Shown here: one piece after another, positions 10,868-22,225 of the stretch | Layout: the number at the start of each line of letters is the position of its first letter | Position numbering within the stretch: position 1 is the stretch's first letter | Assembly (NCBI GenBank): GCA_951213105.1 | Contig: OX578139.1 | Location: forward strand, 74,605,184-74,669,183 | Origin: Amaurobius ferox | Lineage: Eukaryota; Arthropoda; Arachnida; Araneae; Amaurobiidae | Direction: 5' to 3' | DNA: 64,000 nt | Made by a program: the position numbers and the translations under genes | Notes under the pieces: model-generated | The model's database searches: none | What the model was told of the DNA's origin: nothing | Seen by the model: the letters and a program-made list of their open reading frames with translations, nothing else

Positions 10868-11622
10868 AAAAAAATCTGATGTGAGCAGCACATGACTTTC
10901 CCTGCAGACTTATATCCACGTTCTCTTTATTTTAATTAAATTTAATTCACTTTTAATTTAATTTTCGTTCTCATTTGGTAACTGCACTTATTTTCAAAGG
11001 TGGCGTAGAGAAATACGAAAAAACTAAAAATCTTGAGAACGGCTAGTCCTAGCGTAATGAGGTTGGTCTTATTCTTTTCTTCGTTAAAAATTACGCATAA
11101 AACAAGCTTATAATAGATATATTTGAGCGTACGTAGTTTCTTATTTTAAATTTTGAAGATTTTTGCGGGCCATTTTACAAAAAAAGGCAGGTTATTTTTT
11201 TCCGGATCGTACCAAAATCTAATCAGCACGAGGGTGACCCACAAGCGACTTATCTACCAAATTTTGTGAAATTCGGTCCATTAGATTTTTAGCTAGAGTG
11301 GATACAAGCTCTTGCGGGCCATTTCGCAAAAAAGGCGGGTTCTTTTATCCCCAATCGTACCCAAAACTAATCACCACCAGATTCGCCCACAAGTGACTTA
11401 CCTACCAAATTTTATGAAAATCGGTCAATTAGTTTTTTAGTTAGAGTGGATACAAAATCTGCACTGACAGACACACAGACACACACACAGACGTCACGCT
11501 AAAAATAGTTATTTCGTATTCTAGAGGTCTCGAAACGTGTAGATCCGTCGAAAACTCGAGTTGTGATTTTCGACATGATTCCAATACTTTCCCTATACAT
11601 TACCATGTATTGCAGGGAAAGT
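10868..11622 (-). mobile_element. Interspersed family A, copy 2 (minus orientation)
   Basis: This is the reverse complement of the family at 9820-10583 along nearly its full length, from the AAAAAATCTGATGTG end to the ACTTTCCC palindrome. It has the same internal direct repeats and an ACACAGACAC tract. With copy 1 it makes a 1.8-kb foldback with arms of about 755 bp. Confidence 0.75.
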
Positions 11623-11884
11623 AAAAAGAGCACAATCAAGGGCGGATTGGTATCACCAGACCGGACTTCGCAAATGATTTGCAGGGCCATCTATACTCCA
11701 TCAGTTATTCCCCCATACAACTTTTCCTCAATTATCTATACCAAGAAACTAGCGTTTCACGATAAAATAAAAAATAAAAAAAAATTAATAAACAAATATA
11801 ATAGCTTTTAAAAATATAGCTAGCAATGGGATATTCTCTGCATCGAAACTTTAAAGCTTAATATTCGGGAAAATATAAAAGAAG

Positions 11885-12220
11885 CATTAGCTCTATTCGT
11901 ATTTTTACTTTAGGAAGTATAATTGAAATAATTATGGTGGTTGTTCTGAATCGAACTGCTCTAATCATTCTAGAAAGGGTTTTAGACTATTTCGCTTTCC
12001 TAGAAACGGAGAAAGAAGAAAACAATTGCTAATAATTGGATACACTGTACTGAAACACACTCGTGCGAGCTAAGTTCTACAATATTCTAATTGAAACTTC
12101 TTTTTTTATATAAAGTATTTATTTTAAAGACTTTTTTATAATTTCTGTAACTTTAGTATGGAACCCTATGGGCTTCAATATGCTTGATAAGTCAGCCTGT
12201 AGTAGAAGAGCTCTAGGGCA
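11885..12220 (+). repeat. 336-bp direct duplication, copy 1
   Basis: Nearly identical to 12313-12652. The unit starts CATTAGCTCTATTCGTATTT and ends with AAGTCAGCCTGTAGTAG then a GAGCTCTAGGGCA tail. The end of copy 1 also pairs as an imperfect palindrome with the spacer to about 12290 (TGGGCTTCAAT...AGTCAGCC against its complement), suggesting the tail is a transposon terminus. Confidence 0.85.
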
Positions 12221-12312
12221 GACTAAGGCTCCTCTAAGGCTCCTCTAGGAGCTCTAGGGCTGACTCATCAAGCCTATTGAAGCCCACTGTAGCTGGTTAC
12301 GCAATCCATTAG

Positions 12313-12652
12313 CATTAGCTTTATTCGTATTTTCACTTTAGGAAGTATAATTGAAATAATTATGGTGGTTGTTCTGAATCGAACTGCTCTAATCATTCTA
12401 GAAAGGGTTTTAGACTATTTCGCTTTCCTAGAACGAAAAAAGAAGAAAACAATGGCTAATAAATAATTGGATACCAGGTACTGGAGCATACTTGTGCGAG
12501 CTAAATTCTACAATACTCCAATTGAAACATATTTTTTTATATGAAGTATTTATTTTAAACACTTATTTTATAATTTCTGTAACTGTAGTATGGAACCCTA
12601 TGGGCTTCAATATGCTTGATAAGTCAGCCTGTAGTAGAGGAGCTCTAGGGCA
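12313..12652 (+). repeat. 336-bp direct duplication, copy 2
   Basis: Second copy of the unit at 11885, with a few substitutions and small indels. Downstream, 12650-13020 holds GCCTGTATAT and GACGTCA/TGACGT blocks in inverted arrangement, which may be the other ends of a larger decayed DNA transposon. No transposase is seen. Confidence 0.85.
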
Positions 12653-14060
12653 TACGATGACGTCAACATAGGGCAAGCTAAGGCTCCTAAATATACAGGC
12701 TTCCGCAACCGCCATTTTGACTCCAACCGGTCCAGCCAGTTATCGTCTGCCTGTACTATTCCAATGATGCGCACATGTTACATGGCTGATATTTGAAAAG
12801 CAATTTAGCTGTAAAATAGGCGTTTCTGCTTTGGAAACATTGCACCAATCATTCAAGAAAATAGTCCAGAATGTTTTTATTTTCTCAAGATTCCGACAAA
12901 AGGACGAAAAAATAACTTTATTTTCGCCATGTACTGCCCATCACTTCAACTGGGAGATAAGACGGGCGCTGTTGCGTCAGCCTGTATATGCAGGAACCTT
13001 AAGGCAGACAATGACGTGAATAGTGAGCACAAAACTTCTTAAAACAATGATTTTAGATTTTTTTTTATATAGGTATGTACTGACTTTGAATCCAGTAAGG
13101 ATGGAAGATGGAACACAGAAAGTGTTTTTTTAGCCCCACTCACCATTAAAAAAGCTCTAAATGTTCAGAATTACAGTCACTTTGCAAATCAGTTTCTCAT
13201 ATTGATTATACTATTTTCATCGTTCTTCATTTAAGAAATAATACTATGGAAATCTTAAATTTTGAATAATTCATGTTCAAATCTTGCGAATAATAAAAAA
13301 TTATATCTAGTTATAGATTTTACACAATGTACAATAAAATTACGATCTCGTAGAAGTACCAATAACGGACATCTTCAAAAACAGGTTAAACTGTGTTCAG
13401 TTCTTAAAATATGCTTCTTTTGTTAAAATTTCGAATTCAGAAATGTTTGGCAAAACAATACTTTTTCTATACTACTGTTGTGTTGCTTTAGAATTTATAT
13501 AAGTTTGGGGTTTGAAATTTACTTTTATTTATTTTTCCCTGGCTCAATTTGGTAATATTTAAATAATATTTATTTGGTTTTTCATTTATTCGTTAATTAG
13601 AATATTTTTAATCTTTAAAATTAATTTTTTTTATAATATTTTTGATTAAAAATGTTCCATTCCCTAAATTAATATTAATTTTGATTTGTAAATTTATAAA
13701 AATGATTATTTATTTAATTCCCTTTAAAATTCTCTTTAATTTGATGCCTCATTTTCCTATTTTGGTTAGAAATTCAGTTTGTTCCATAATTTCCAATTAT
13801 TTCTATGTTCAGTGCGTACCAAAAATTTCAGTTGCGGCCATCTTGTAATCTTGGTTTTGCGCGCTTTGCACCGAGTTGGATGCGACGCCTAAGTGATTTT
13901 CGCGCTTCTTCGTAATTCGTGAATTACTTTAATTGGTTTGGTTCGCGTTTTTCCGGATCGTCTGCTATCAGAGTTTTGAGCTTTAATTTTGGCAATTCTA
14001 ATTTCGGTAAGCTGATTTTAATTGCTGTCGGTTTTCTAAACTTCTCTCAATTTCCTCTCG

Positions 14061-14088
14061 TATAAATACGCTCGCGGAATTTTTCAGT
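14061..14088 (+). promoter_or_regulatory. TATA box and initiator, probable retroelement or LTR promoter
   Basis: TATAAATA at 14061-14068 is followed by TTCAGT, an arthropod-type initiator, with the A about 25 bp downstream. This is textbook RNA polymerase II core spacing. It lies in a GC-richer patch (13840-14150) inside a pseudokinase intron, on the opposite strand, with AATAAA-type sequence near 14950. No gene follows, so a solo LTR spanning roughly 13.8-15.0 kb is my best explanation, but I could not define its ends. Confidence 0.35.
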
Positions 14089-17000
14089 TTCAGTTTTTTG
14101 TTGAAATCCCTCGTTTTAGTTTCAGCTAAAATCGCGCTACCCACTTTTCAATGGAACTTAAGTTCCACGAGATGTTCTTTATCGAACATTAGGTTCCTCG
14201 TGATATTTTTTTAACACTTGTTTTTTTTTAATGAAGGTTTTATTCGTTCTTATGACCTAATTTCGACGCGATTCATGGAAAATATGTTTTGAAATTTTTA
14301 CGTGTGCTACGCGAAAGAAGCGTCTCTGGAATTTTCTTCCGGCTATTTTAAGAAGATCCGAGAGTTCCCGTTATAGATGTTAGGCCATTTTTTGCTGAAT
14401 CTTCTCCGGAATAATGTATGGTGTTCAAAAGAAGACCAGTATGGGAATTTCTGTCTCCTTCCTGTGAATCTCCGTATTTGGAACTCTTTCCCCATACTAT
14501 GCCGTGTACCTCCATCCTGTAATTCTATCTGATGACCCGGTTGGGTGAATATGATTGTTGTTTTTAAACTCTTAATTTCTTAAATTCTGAATATATGAAT
14601 TCTTAATATATGAAATGTATGATTTAATTTTATTCTTTGAATTTTAAATTCTAACGTTTTATTTCTGAGAGAGCAATTTTCCAAACCTTCCTAAATTTAT
14701 TAGAGCCTGGGAAAATTCTTAATTTTTTTTAAATTTAATATTCTATTGTTAATATTTTATGATGGGATTTAAATACATTTTTCTACAGTAAAGTTTTTAT
14801 ACAGATTCTTTAATTTTAACTAAGCTGATAAATTCTAAAATTCTAATATCTGTGATAAATTTTATTTAACCTTGTTAATTCCTCCTGATTTGCCTGCCTG
14901 TGAGCAGAGTGTTTGTAATTTGTTCTTTGAATTAATTTGAAGTATCAATTTAATAAACTAATTTTCTTTAAACTAATTATTATGTCTTTATTTATAACTT
15001 TATACACAACGCAGGATTTTAAATAAGATAAACACAACACTGCAGTATGAGAAAATATGAAAAAAATTTAGATGAGAAAAGCATTTTTCAACGCTAGAAT
15101 TAAAATAGGATGCACACGAGAAATTTTGCGAACACGACGCAGCATATTAATACATATTTAGATTAAATTACTTTGTTTTATAATTAAAATAGTTACTCAA
15201 TAAATAAAGACCTAAATACGAAATATGGCGATATATTCAACAGTATCTAATTCAGCAATCATCGGATATGCGGATTTTAAGTTGAATATTAATGCACTTC
15301 AAAATTAACTGTAGTCATAAATAACCCCTCCTATGCAGATTATGTCAAATTTTGTCCTGTGTTGCCCTGTTAAGAAAATATAAAATTTCGAAGTTTTCGC
15401 TCGAATTAAAAAAAAAATCTATATAGTGTTAGATTTTTCTGCTAATAAAGCGGGATATAAAGTTTCGTGAAAATCGATTAATATGTATGGCAACTATCGT
15501 GAACACACACACACAAAAAAAAAAAGAAATCAACCACTGACAGATGACAGGCGGACATCACTCTATAGCCCGTGTGTTTCCATACTAAAGCCAGGATCAT
15601 TGTATTTCATGAAAATATTTATAGAAATATGATAACAGAGAAATTTAAATGATAAAATAAACAAAACCTGTCCAATTCATTTTGTTGACAAACACCACAG
15701 CTATAATTCATAATTATAATTTTTAAAGTTTCAACACTAAAATGTTCGTTAATTTAAAACACATTTTGACTTCAATTCTTTGTTTCTAGGCATTTTCACA
15801 CTGCTTTTCAGCTCCTCCTTTAGTTTTTTTTTCTCTTTTTGTAAATAAGATGAAGTTAAAATATCCTCTTCACAGTTCACACACTTACAACATGTACTAT
15901 TCCTATCTGAACAATTCGATGGGAATTACATGTTCAACAAATTTTTTGCGGATCGGGCGTCATTTACAGATATACCTCTCCCCTCAGGCAAGGTCAACTG
16001 GATAACCTTGCCTCAGGTCCATTTTCCCAAGAGGCTTTCAGGAATAAAGACCCAAGTTTTTCATCACATTTACCTGAAAGGATAAACAGCTCCCCTGTGT
16101 GTTAGTACGAATTGTAAAAGATATTTATTAGGAACTATTTATAATTTTTTGGTTTAATAGCTGGTAGATTTTGGGAATAAAAGCCCAATTGTTGGCTCTT
16201 TTCAAAAGTCCACTTTTCGCTAATAGAGATAAATTTCAGTAACAAGCTTGAAATCGCTTATCGGCCCTTGACCAGCCTAATTACTGGCGGCCCACCGGGC
16301 ATTTGCCCTGTGTCCCGCCGACCTAATCCGCTCCTGAGCACAATTAATTACACCTATATTATAAATGGCAACTTTATTTTGTCTTTCCAGATCCCCAGAA
16401 ATCCCTGACGACCTAAAAGGCTGAATATTTGCGCGTTCATAATACTGTATGCTGCTGGATTTCGTGTGGAACCTAAAGAAAACTAATGTAATTTTTAAGT
16501 CTGTGGGGAGCAACCTCAACCTTATCCCTATATACAAGACAGATTCAATTCGTTCTTTCAGTCTTTCCTACAATTTACGATTTCAGGAGACATCTGCAGT
16601 TTTCTTTGTAAAATAGCCGTTTCAGGATGAAAAAGGAGTAGCATGCCGTTAAACTTTGTGCATTTGTAATTTGGGGCGTTTAGATAAATTCCAGTCGAAT
16701 GATTTATGAAAGAAGTTTGACTAATTGGGTATCACTTTCAAATTGGATTTTTCGTCCCAATCGTTATTTTTTCCCCCATCCCGTGTCCCTGGTGCTAGCT
16801 GAATCCACCAGCTCAGGTGATTGCAAAGAAGATGCAAAAGAGGGAATTCCATAAGGTGGACAATCGGCCCAAAATCACATAGACTCGAATTCCATAGTGT
16901 TGTATATGACCATTTGGAGTATGCATGGATATTCATAGAGCTTGGAATTCATATTATACGTTAGATGGCAGTCAAATTTGCTTTCGTGTGTATTAAACAA

Positions 17001-17302
17001 CCTTAATTCATCCAAACAAACTAACATTTTTTATTTCATATTATTGGATCAATAGCATCGCCCGAGCGCCGGTATGAACTTTTACCAAGGGAAGAACTAA
17101 GTGTTCCTCCAACCTATCGGTATTGATACATTCGTTTTATCAACTGAGCTATTCGAATAGGGAGAAGGAAACGTCCCATTCCTCTTCCACTAATTTGAGG
17201 TCAGAACTCCTTGGCCTCAATGAGTCCACCTTTTTCTACCTCCCACCCCCTCTACTCCGTCACTTAATTATAGAATTCAGAAATAAAAATGCATATACTT
17301 AC

Positions 17303-17919
17303 TTGTGTGATGGTGCTTCTGTAGAGTCAAAGCAGTATAAGTTTCCAACAACGGCCGAAATTTTGTGCGAAATGTGAATACTGCCGAGGTGTAGACCCAG
17401 GTGGCAAAATTTCTTTCGATGCAAATAGTGCACGGCTGACAGAATTTCTTTGGTGAATTTCTGAATCTTTTGAAGCCCTGTTGAATCTTGGAGGAATAAG
17501 TCGCTTTCGAGATAACCCGGCATATAACTGTGATGGTTCTCAGTGAAAAAACAGTGCATGTCTAATTTTGGGATATGATGAGCGTATATCAATTTCAAAA
17601 CATTTTCGTGCTTCAGTCTAGGCCAATCGACCAATGTCCTTGTGAAAATATCATCGTTCATGATCATTTTTACTGCCACTTCTTCGCCAATGTCTGGAGT
17701 AACTTCAATTGTGTAATCAGCATCAGGCCTCATTTGTACAGGTTTAAGTGTTTGAAATCGTCCATAATCTGTAACATGAGTGTCCATACTCTCCGGCCAT
17801 ATGCATCTGTATGCTTCTTCAGTAAGCTGCCTACAATCCAGTAACCAACGTGTAATTTTAATATCTTCTTTGTTTGGTTTAAATTTACTAATCGGTTCAT
17901 TGATGTACTTGCAATTCAT
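17303..17919 (-). CDS. Pseudokinase-like gene, exon 1 (N-lobe and catalytic-loop region)
   Basis: A 205-codon exon starting at ATG 17919, with an in-frame TGA 51 bp upstream and A at -3. It ends AA/GTAAGT, in phase with exon 2. The product reads as a protein kinase fold. GEEVAVKMI (about residues 78-86) holds the ATP-anchoring lysine, then come LKHENVLKLI (about 103-112) and VHYLHRKKFCHLGLHLGSI (about 165-183). That last segment is the HRDLKxxN catalytic loop rewritten as HLGLHLGSI, without the catalytic aspartate or asparagine. The DFG position reads VGNLYCF, so the magnesium-binding aspartate is also gone, and no GxGxxG loop is visible. With exons 2 and 3 the protein is 351 residues, a bare kinase domain with a short N-terminal extension. 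Known pseudokinases usually act as scaffolds or allosteric partners; the partner here is unknown and I assign no family. The ATG could also follow a non-coding first exon (acceptor GTGTCAG). Confidence 0.8.
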
Positions 17920-18029
17920 TCTGACACCAAAAATATATTTTCCAAAAATTAATCAGCAGATTTAGAGAAAATGAGCACTTTTTTACTTGAGGGAGCTAGT
18001 ATAAGTAAATCTGCTTTTTAATAAACAAT

Positions 18030-18480
18030 ATACTTTTTACTGATTATAAAATAATTTATTATTTACATTCACAATTTTATTGGGATTTAGAAAAATTAAA
18101 CTGTCAGTTCTACAAGAGCAGTTCAATAAAATAATAATCTGTTTTGGAATACTAAAATTAGCTTCACTCAAGTTTTGATTAGGAAAAAACTTATTTTCTT
18201 TCACAATTTCATTCAGATTTGGAGAAATAAAACCATCGTTTAAAAAAAAGTTATCTTCAATCAATTTTTTTTTTCATAAAATGGTTTCATAAATTCGTTA
18301 GAATTTAGAAAACTTAAACCATCTGTTCTGTTTTGAAAAAGAACAATCAAATGTTTATCATAAAACTTTTACACATTTTCATTAGAATTTAGAGAAACTA
18401 AACCACCAACTCTACAAAAGCAGTTGAATGAAATAATCGTTTGCTTTAAAATATTAAAATAAACTTCTCCCACAGTTTTC
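18030..18480 (-). repeat. Four degenerate repeats with a peptide-like motif upstream of the pseudokinase
   Basis: Units begin near 18070, 18203, 18285 and 18374 and share an ATTAGAATTTAGAGAAA-like core. Translated on the minus strand (the pseudokinase strand), the cores read DSLIFLNPNKIVN, DGFISPNLNEIVK, DGLSFLNSNEFMK and a WFSLNSNENV version. The same peptide theme survives in four diverged units, though frames shift and stops occur between them. I recognise no domain. This may be decayed repeat-protein coding sequence or only a satellite whose periodicity gives similar translations. Confidence 0.5.
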
Positions 18481-18813
18481 AATGTAAATTAAAATCAAGG
18501 CCTAAAATAATAAAGAAAAGGTTAAAGGTTTCTAAGAAATTAACTGGCGAGAATAAAATATTAGCACAGATCAGCTCTTTTTTTTTTTTTAACTTGCTTC
18601 TATACGGATTTATTAAGTATTAGTAAACTTGCATTAAAATAGACGTTTTTTAAATCGCATCAGAAATCAAGAAGTGAAAAAACATTTAAGAAATTAGTTT
18701 ATGTAAATAAAATCAAGCACAAATTTTCAATACTTTTTATAATGTAATGTAAAACTTTCCAGTTCTTTAATTTAAATCAAACGGAAAACAAAATCTTCTA
18801 AATAGATTTTCTT

Positions 18814-19688
18814 TTTTCAATATGTTTGGTTCTATCTACAAAACTTCCAAAGCTCACCAAATCTGTCCTCTATGAATAAAAGTTAGCACTGATCTTTAAA
18901 AATCTTCAATTCACCGTGATAATTTATCGAAAAACGCAGTCTTCAAACTCTGGATGACAGTTTATTTATTATATCACAGATACACCATACACGTAGTCTA
19001 AACTTTTCAAATACAAAAGAACATAATACTTCTGAACCACAATCCTTTCATTTAAAGCTTGTTTTTGTCCAGTAAAGCCGCAATATAAATATTTGAGAAA
19101 TGATTTTTCAATATGTTTGGTTCTATCTACAAAACTTCCAAAGCTCACCAAATCTGTCCTCTATGAATAAAAGTTAGCACTGATCTTTAAAAATCTTCAA
19201 TTCACCGTGATAATTTATCGAAAAACGCAGTCTTCAAACTCTGGATGACAGTTTATTTATTATATCACAGATACACCATACACGTAGTCTAAACTTTTCA
19301 AATACAAAAGAACATAATACTTCTGAACCACAATCCTTTCATTTAAAGCTTGTTTTTGTCCAGTAAAGCCGCAATATAAATATTTGAGAAATGATTTTTC
19401 AATATGTTTGGTTCTATCTACAAAACTTCCAAAGCTCACCAAATCTATCCTCTATGAATAAAAGTTAGCACCGATCTTTAAAAATCTTCAATTCACCGTG
19501 ATAATTTATCGAAAAACGCAGTCTTCAAACTCTGGATGACAGTTTATTATATCACAGATACACCATACACGTAGTCTAAACTTTTCAAATACAAAAGAAC
19601 ATAATACTTCTGAACCACAATCCTTTCATTTAAAGCTTGTTTTTGTCCAGTAAAGCCGCAATATAAATATTTGAGAAATGATTTTTCA
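18814..19688. repeat. Three-copy 291-bp tandem repeat
   Basis: Units at 18814-19104, 19105-19395 and 19396-19688. The first two are essentially identical over 291 bp. The third differs by a few substitutions and a 4-bp deletion (TTTATTTATTATA shortened to TTTATTATA). The same 60-codon minus-strand frame therefore appears twice, at 18969 and 19260, and is broken in unit 3. The near identity indicates very recent amplification, or an assembly artefact. Confidence 0.95.
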
Positions 19689-19689
19689 A

Positions 19690-21015
19690 AATATCCAAGC
19701 TCTACTGAATCAATTCGCAAAACAGCGTGTTGTTCAGGTGTTTACTTTAAGAAGTCCTTGCCCAAGCAACGCCCGAAAGGGGGTGATCCGTTCAAAACCA
19801 GTCCTATACCTCCTACCCTGAAAAGCTTCAGTTGGAATGAACCACGTTCACCTCCCGGACTAGGGGGTCTTTTATCTACCTTTCCTTAAGAAACTTCCCC
19901 GTAACACCACAGGAAAATGTATTTGAGTAGTGCACAGAAAAGTAAACTTTACTATCAATAAATAAAAACATTGGCTTTAACATAAGCTTGAGTTTTGGAT
20001 GAAGGCAGCGTTAATAAGTGGCTGAAAATTATAAATTAAAGATTAATAATGAATGAATTCCGCTTATTCAGATCAGATCTGACGTAGATGTAGCCATACA
20101 AATGCGCGGGTCCCATACAAACATTTATTACACACACGTTCCCGGCCATCCAAACAGCTGCTCTAAGTCTACGGACGAGTCGGGTGGTCTGGGCTTTCGA
20201 CACACCCTCCCACCATATTTGATTTCCTTCTTTGTGAATTTTTCATATCTTCCCTTCCCCCAGAAATAAAACATTGGGGGTCTCCCCCTCCCCTATAGGC
20301 AGCCTGGTATATGTAAAGGAAATTTTTGATTAGTTAACATTTTGAGCGTCCCTGAACATAAATATTGAATCAGCAATTTTCTAAGTAATGTCTCTGGGTA
20401 CGATCTCTTGAACGAATTCGGTAATGAAATTTTAATTGTAATTCGGTTCAATTATTTTAATCGGTAAACAGACTTATTAACTTTCATAAAGATCGAGCAG
20501 GCAGACGAAAAAGTTAAAAAAAAAAATTAATTAAAAACAAATGTATGAATTATGCAGTTTTAATTTAAAACCGAATAAAATAATTTAAAAGGTGAGTTAC
20601 TATACAATATTTTCAAAATATTTTTTGAGTTTAAATTTTAATAATTATAAACTAATATTTTATTATAAAAACCGGTGAGTTGTATTCCAATCAACAGATT
20701 CCTAAAATTGAAAATATAAATAATAACAATATTATTTATATGTTAATAATGCATTTCACTTTTCGTTATTTAATTTGAAAAGGCAAATCTCGTTACTACA
20801 ACCATCTAATAATCATAGTTCGTAAAATCATCACATGTGCGTATAAATAAATAAAGCCATGCCAATATATTGTTGGCATTGAATTAACATCACATAAATT
20901 GAAATATGGCGCTTTTGGAGGCTTATTAATCCAAACTGAATAACTTAATCATACTCGCATGCAAAATCCTCATCAAAATGCAATTGGCATTTTCATATAA
21001 AATTAAAAAAAAAAA
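19690..21015. other. No gene seen; AT-rich with one SINE-like fragment
   Basis: Apart from the GC-rich fragment listed at 20120-20230, this is AT-rich unique-looking sequence. A 72-codon plus-strand frame at 19671-19889 is not supported by any motif. Confidence 0.4.
20120..20230 (+). mobile_element. GC-rich SINE-like fragment
   Basis: Contains CCGGCCATCCAAACAGCTGC and GACGAGTCGGGTGGTCTGGG. These match, in opposite orientation, the pieces at 28560-28775 and, more distantly, the insertion at 2578-2709. It is a partial copy without visible ends. Confidence 0.55.
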
Positions 21016-21456
21016 TTTCCTATTGAGAAACATGTTCACTTTTCATATGTAACATCATTCTCGTGGATCTAGCTCGTTCAATTCATGGAAAAGGTACTTT
21101 GAGGAATACTTTTGTATTTTAACGCCAATAGTCATTTATCTGCTGTAAGAATAACTTAATTCTTCGTCCATAACGCTTGGCGAGATTTTGGTGGAATGTC
21201 GCCAACTTGGCGACTTTTTTAAATGCTGCTAAATTAACGAAAAACTCGCCAAATGGATAAAAATGATGCTAAATCAATGACGACTCATTGATGATGACGA
21301 CATGGAAAATGGCGACTCACTGACGAAAATTCAACTTGGAAAGAATATAAATAACTACTATAAAAATAATCTATTTTGTTTATTGTAAAAATAGTAAATT
21401 CATTGCATTATATAAGGAAAGTAAGTCATGTGCTGCCCACATTAGATTTTTTTTTC
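21016..21456 (+). mobile_element. Interspersed family A, 3' half
   Basis: Matches the 3' half of the full copy at 42972-43966, from CCTATTGAGAAACATGTTCA through the GCCAACTTGGCGAC block to the AAGTCATGTGCTGCCCACAT terminus. The 5' half is missing. Confidence 0.75.
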
Positions 21457-21729
21457 CTTGCAAAATGTGAATCGTTAACATAAAGTCAATTGTAATATAG
21501 CAATAATTTCACACACAATATTTTTGTCTATTTTCAAGCTTCTAATTTAAAATTTTAATGATTTCAAAATTTACGTTTTGGTAATAAAATTTTTTTAAAT
21601 TTTTAAAAATTCAAGCACTATTATTTTTAAAGAGTACAGTTCAAATTCGAAGAAATTTTATATTTAAAGGTTTAAAAATAAGTAATATTTTGTAAAATAA
21701 ATTGAATAATTTTTTTAATTTATGGGATT

Positions 21730-22171
21730 TTTTGATACATTTATTTGAAAAATATGCAATATCTCGAGAACGGTTCATGCTAGCGTTCTAAAGTTTGTCA
21801 ATCGTTTTCTGAGGAAAAATTACATAAGAAATATTTATTTGGGTAACTTTATTAAAGGTTTTGATTTTTTGATAAATTTTTCAAAATTTCACTCGAAAAT
21901 TTAGGGGGGTTCTGAACATTCGATTGTGTTTAAAAACAATAAAACAATACGCTTCCAGTATTTATGGGTTATAATTTTTGTACCACATTTAATTCGAATC
22001 GCTTCATTTGTTCGTGAGATATCGTCTCCACAGACTGACTGACACACACATTCAGGCATCACCTCAAAAATGTTCGATTCGTTATCAGGGATACTTGAAA
22101 CGTGCTCTCCGGTCGAAAACTCGAATTCGTCACAATACTTTCCTCATACATTATATGTATATAAGGAACGT
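21730..22171 (-). mobile_element. Interspersed family A, 5' half, inverted
   Basis: Reverse complement of the 5' half of the family. It includes the GTCGAAAACTCGAATTCGTC block and the small terminal palindrome (TTATATGTATATAAGGAA). It lies head to head with the full copy starting at 22226, only about 55 bp away. Confidence 0.75.
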
Positions 22172-22225
22172 AAAAATTGAAATCTGACTTTCCCCATTTA
22201 TACAAAAATTAAATGTTTTTTCTTT

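Larger units (their letters stand above)
9220..17302 (-). other. Intron 1 of the pseudokinase-like gene (8.1 kb)
   Basis: A large intron between the donor AA/GTAAGT at 17302 and the acceptor at 9220. It has collected a small MITE, a perfect hairpin, an inverted pair of interspersed family A, a 336-bp direct duplication and a promoter-like segment, each listed separately. The stretches 13100-13800 and 15060-17300 hold AT-rich sequence in which I recognise nothing firm, apart from a short AGGCAAGG...CCTTGCCT hairpin near 15995-16022. Confidence 0.7.

Noticed and set aside
16277..16537. 86-codon minus-strand frame ending in an Arg/Ala-rich segment
   Set aside because: It looks like a fragment of repetitive GC-richer sequence; no family could be named and no partner exons fit.
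18969..19442. Identical 60-codon frame occurring twice
   Set aside because: Explained by the 291-bp tandem repeat; broken in the third unit and without homology.
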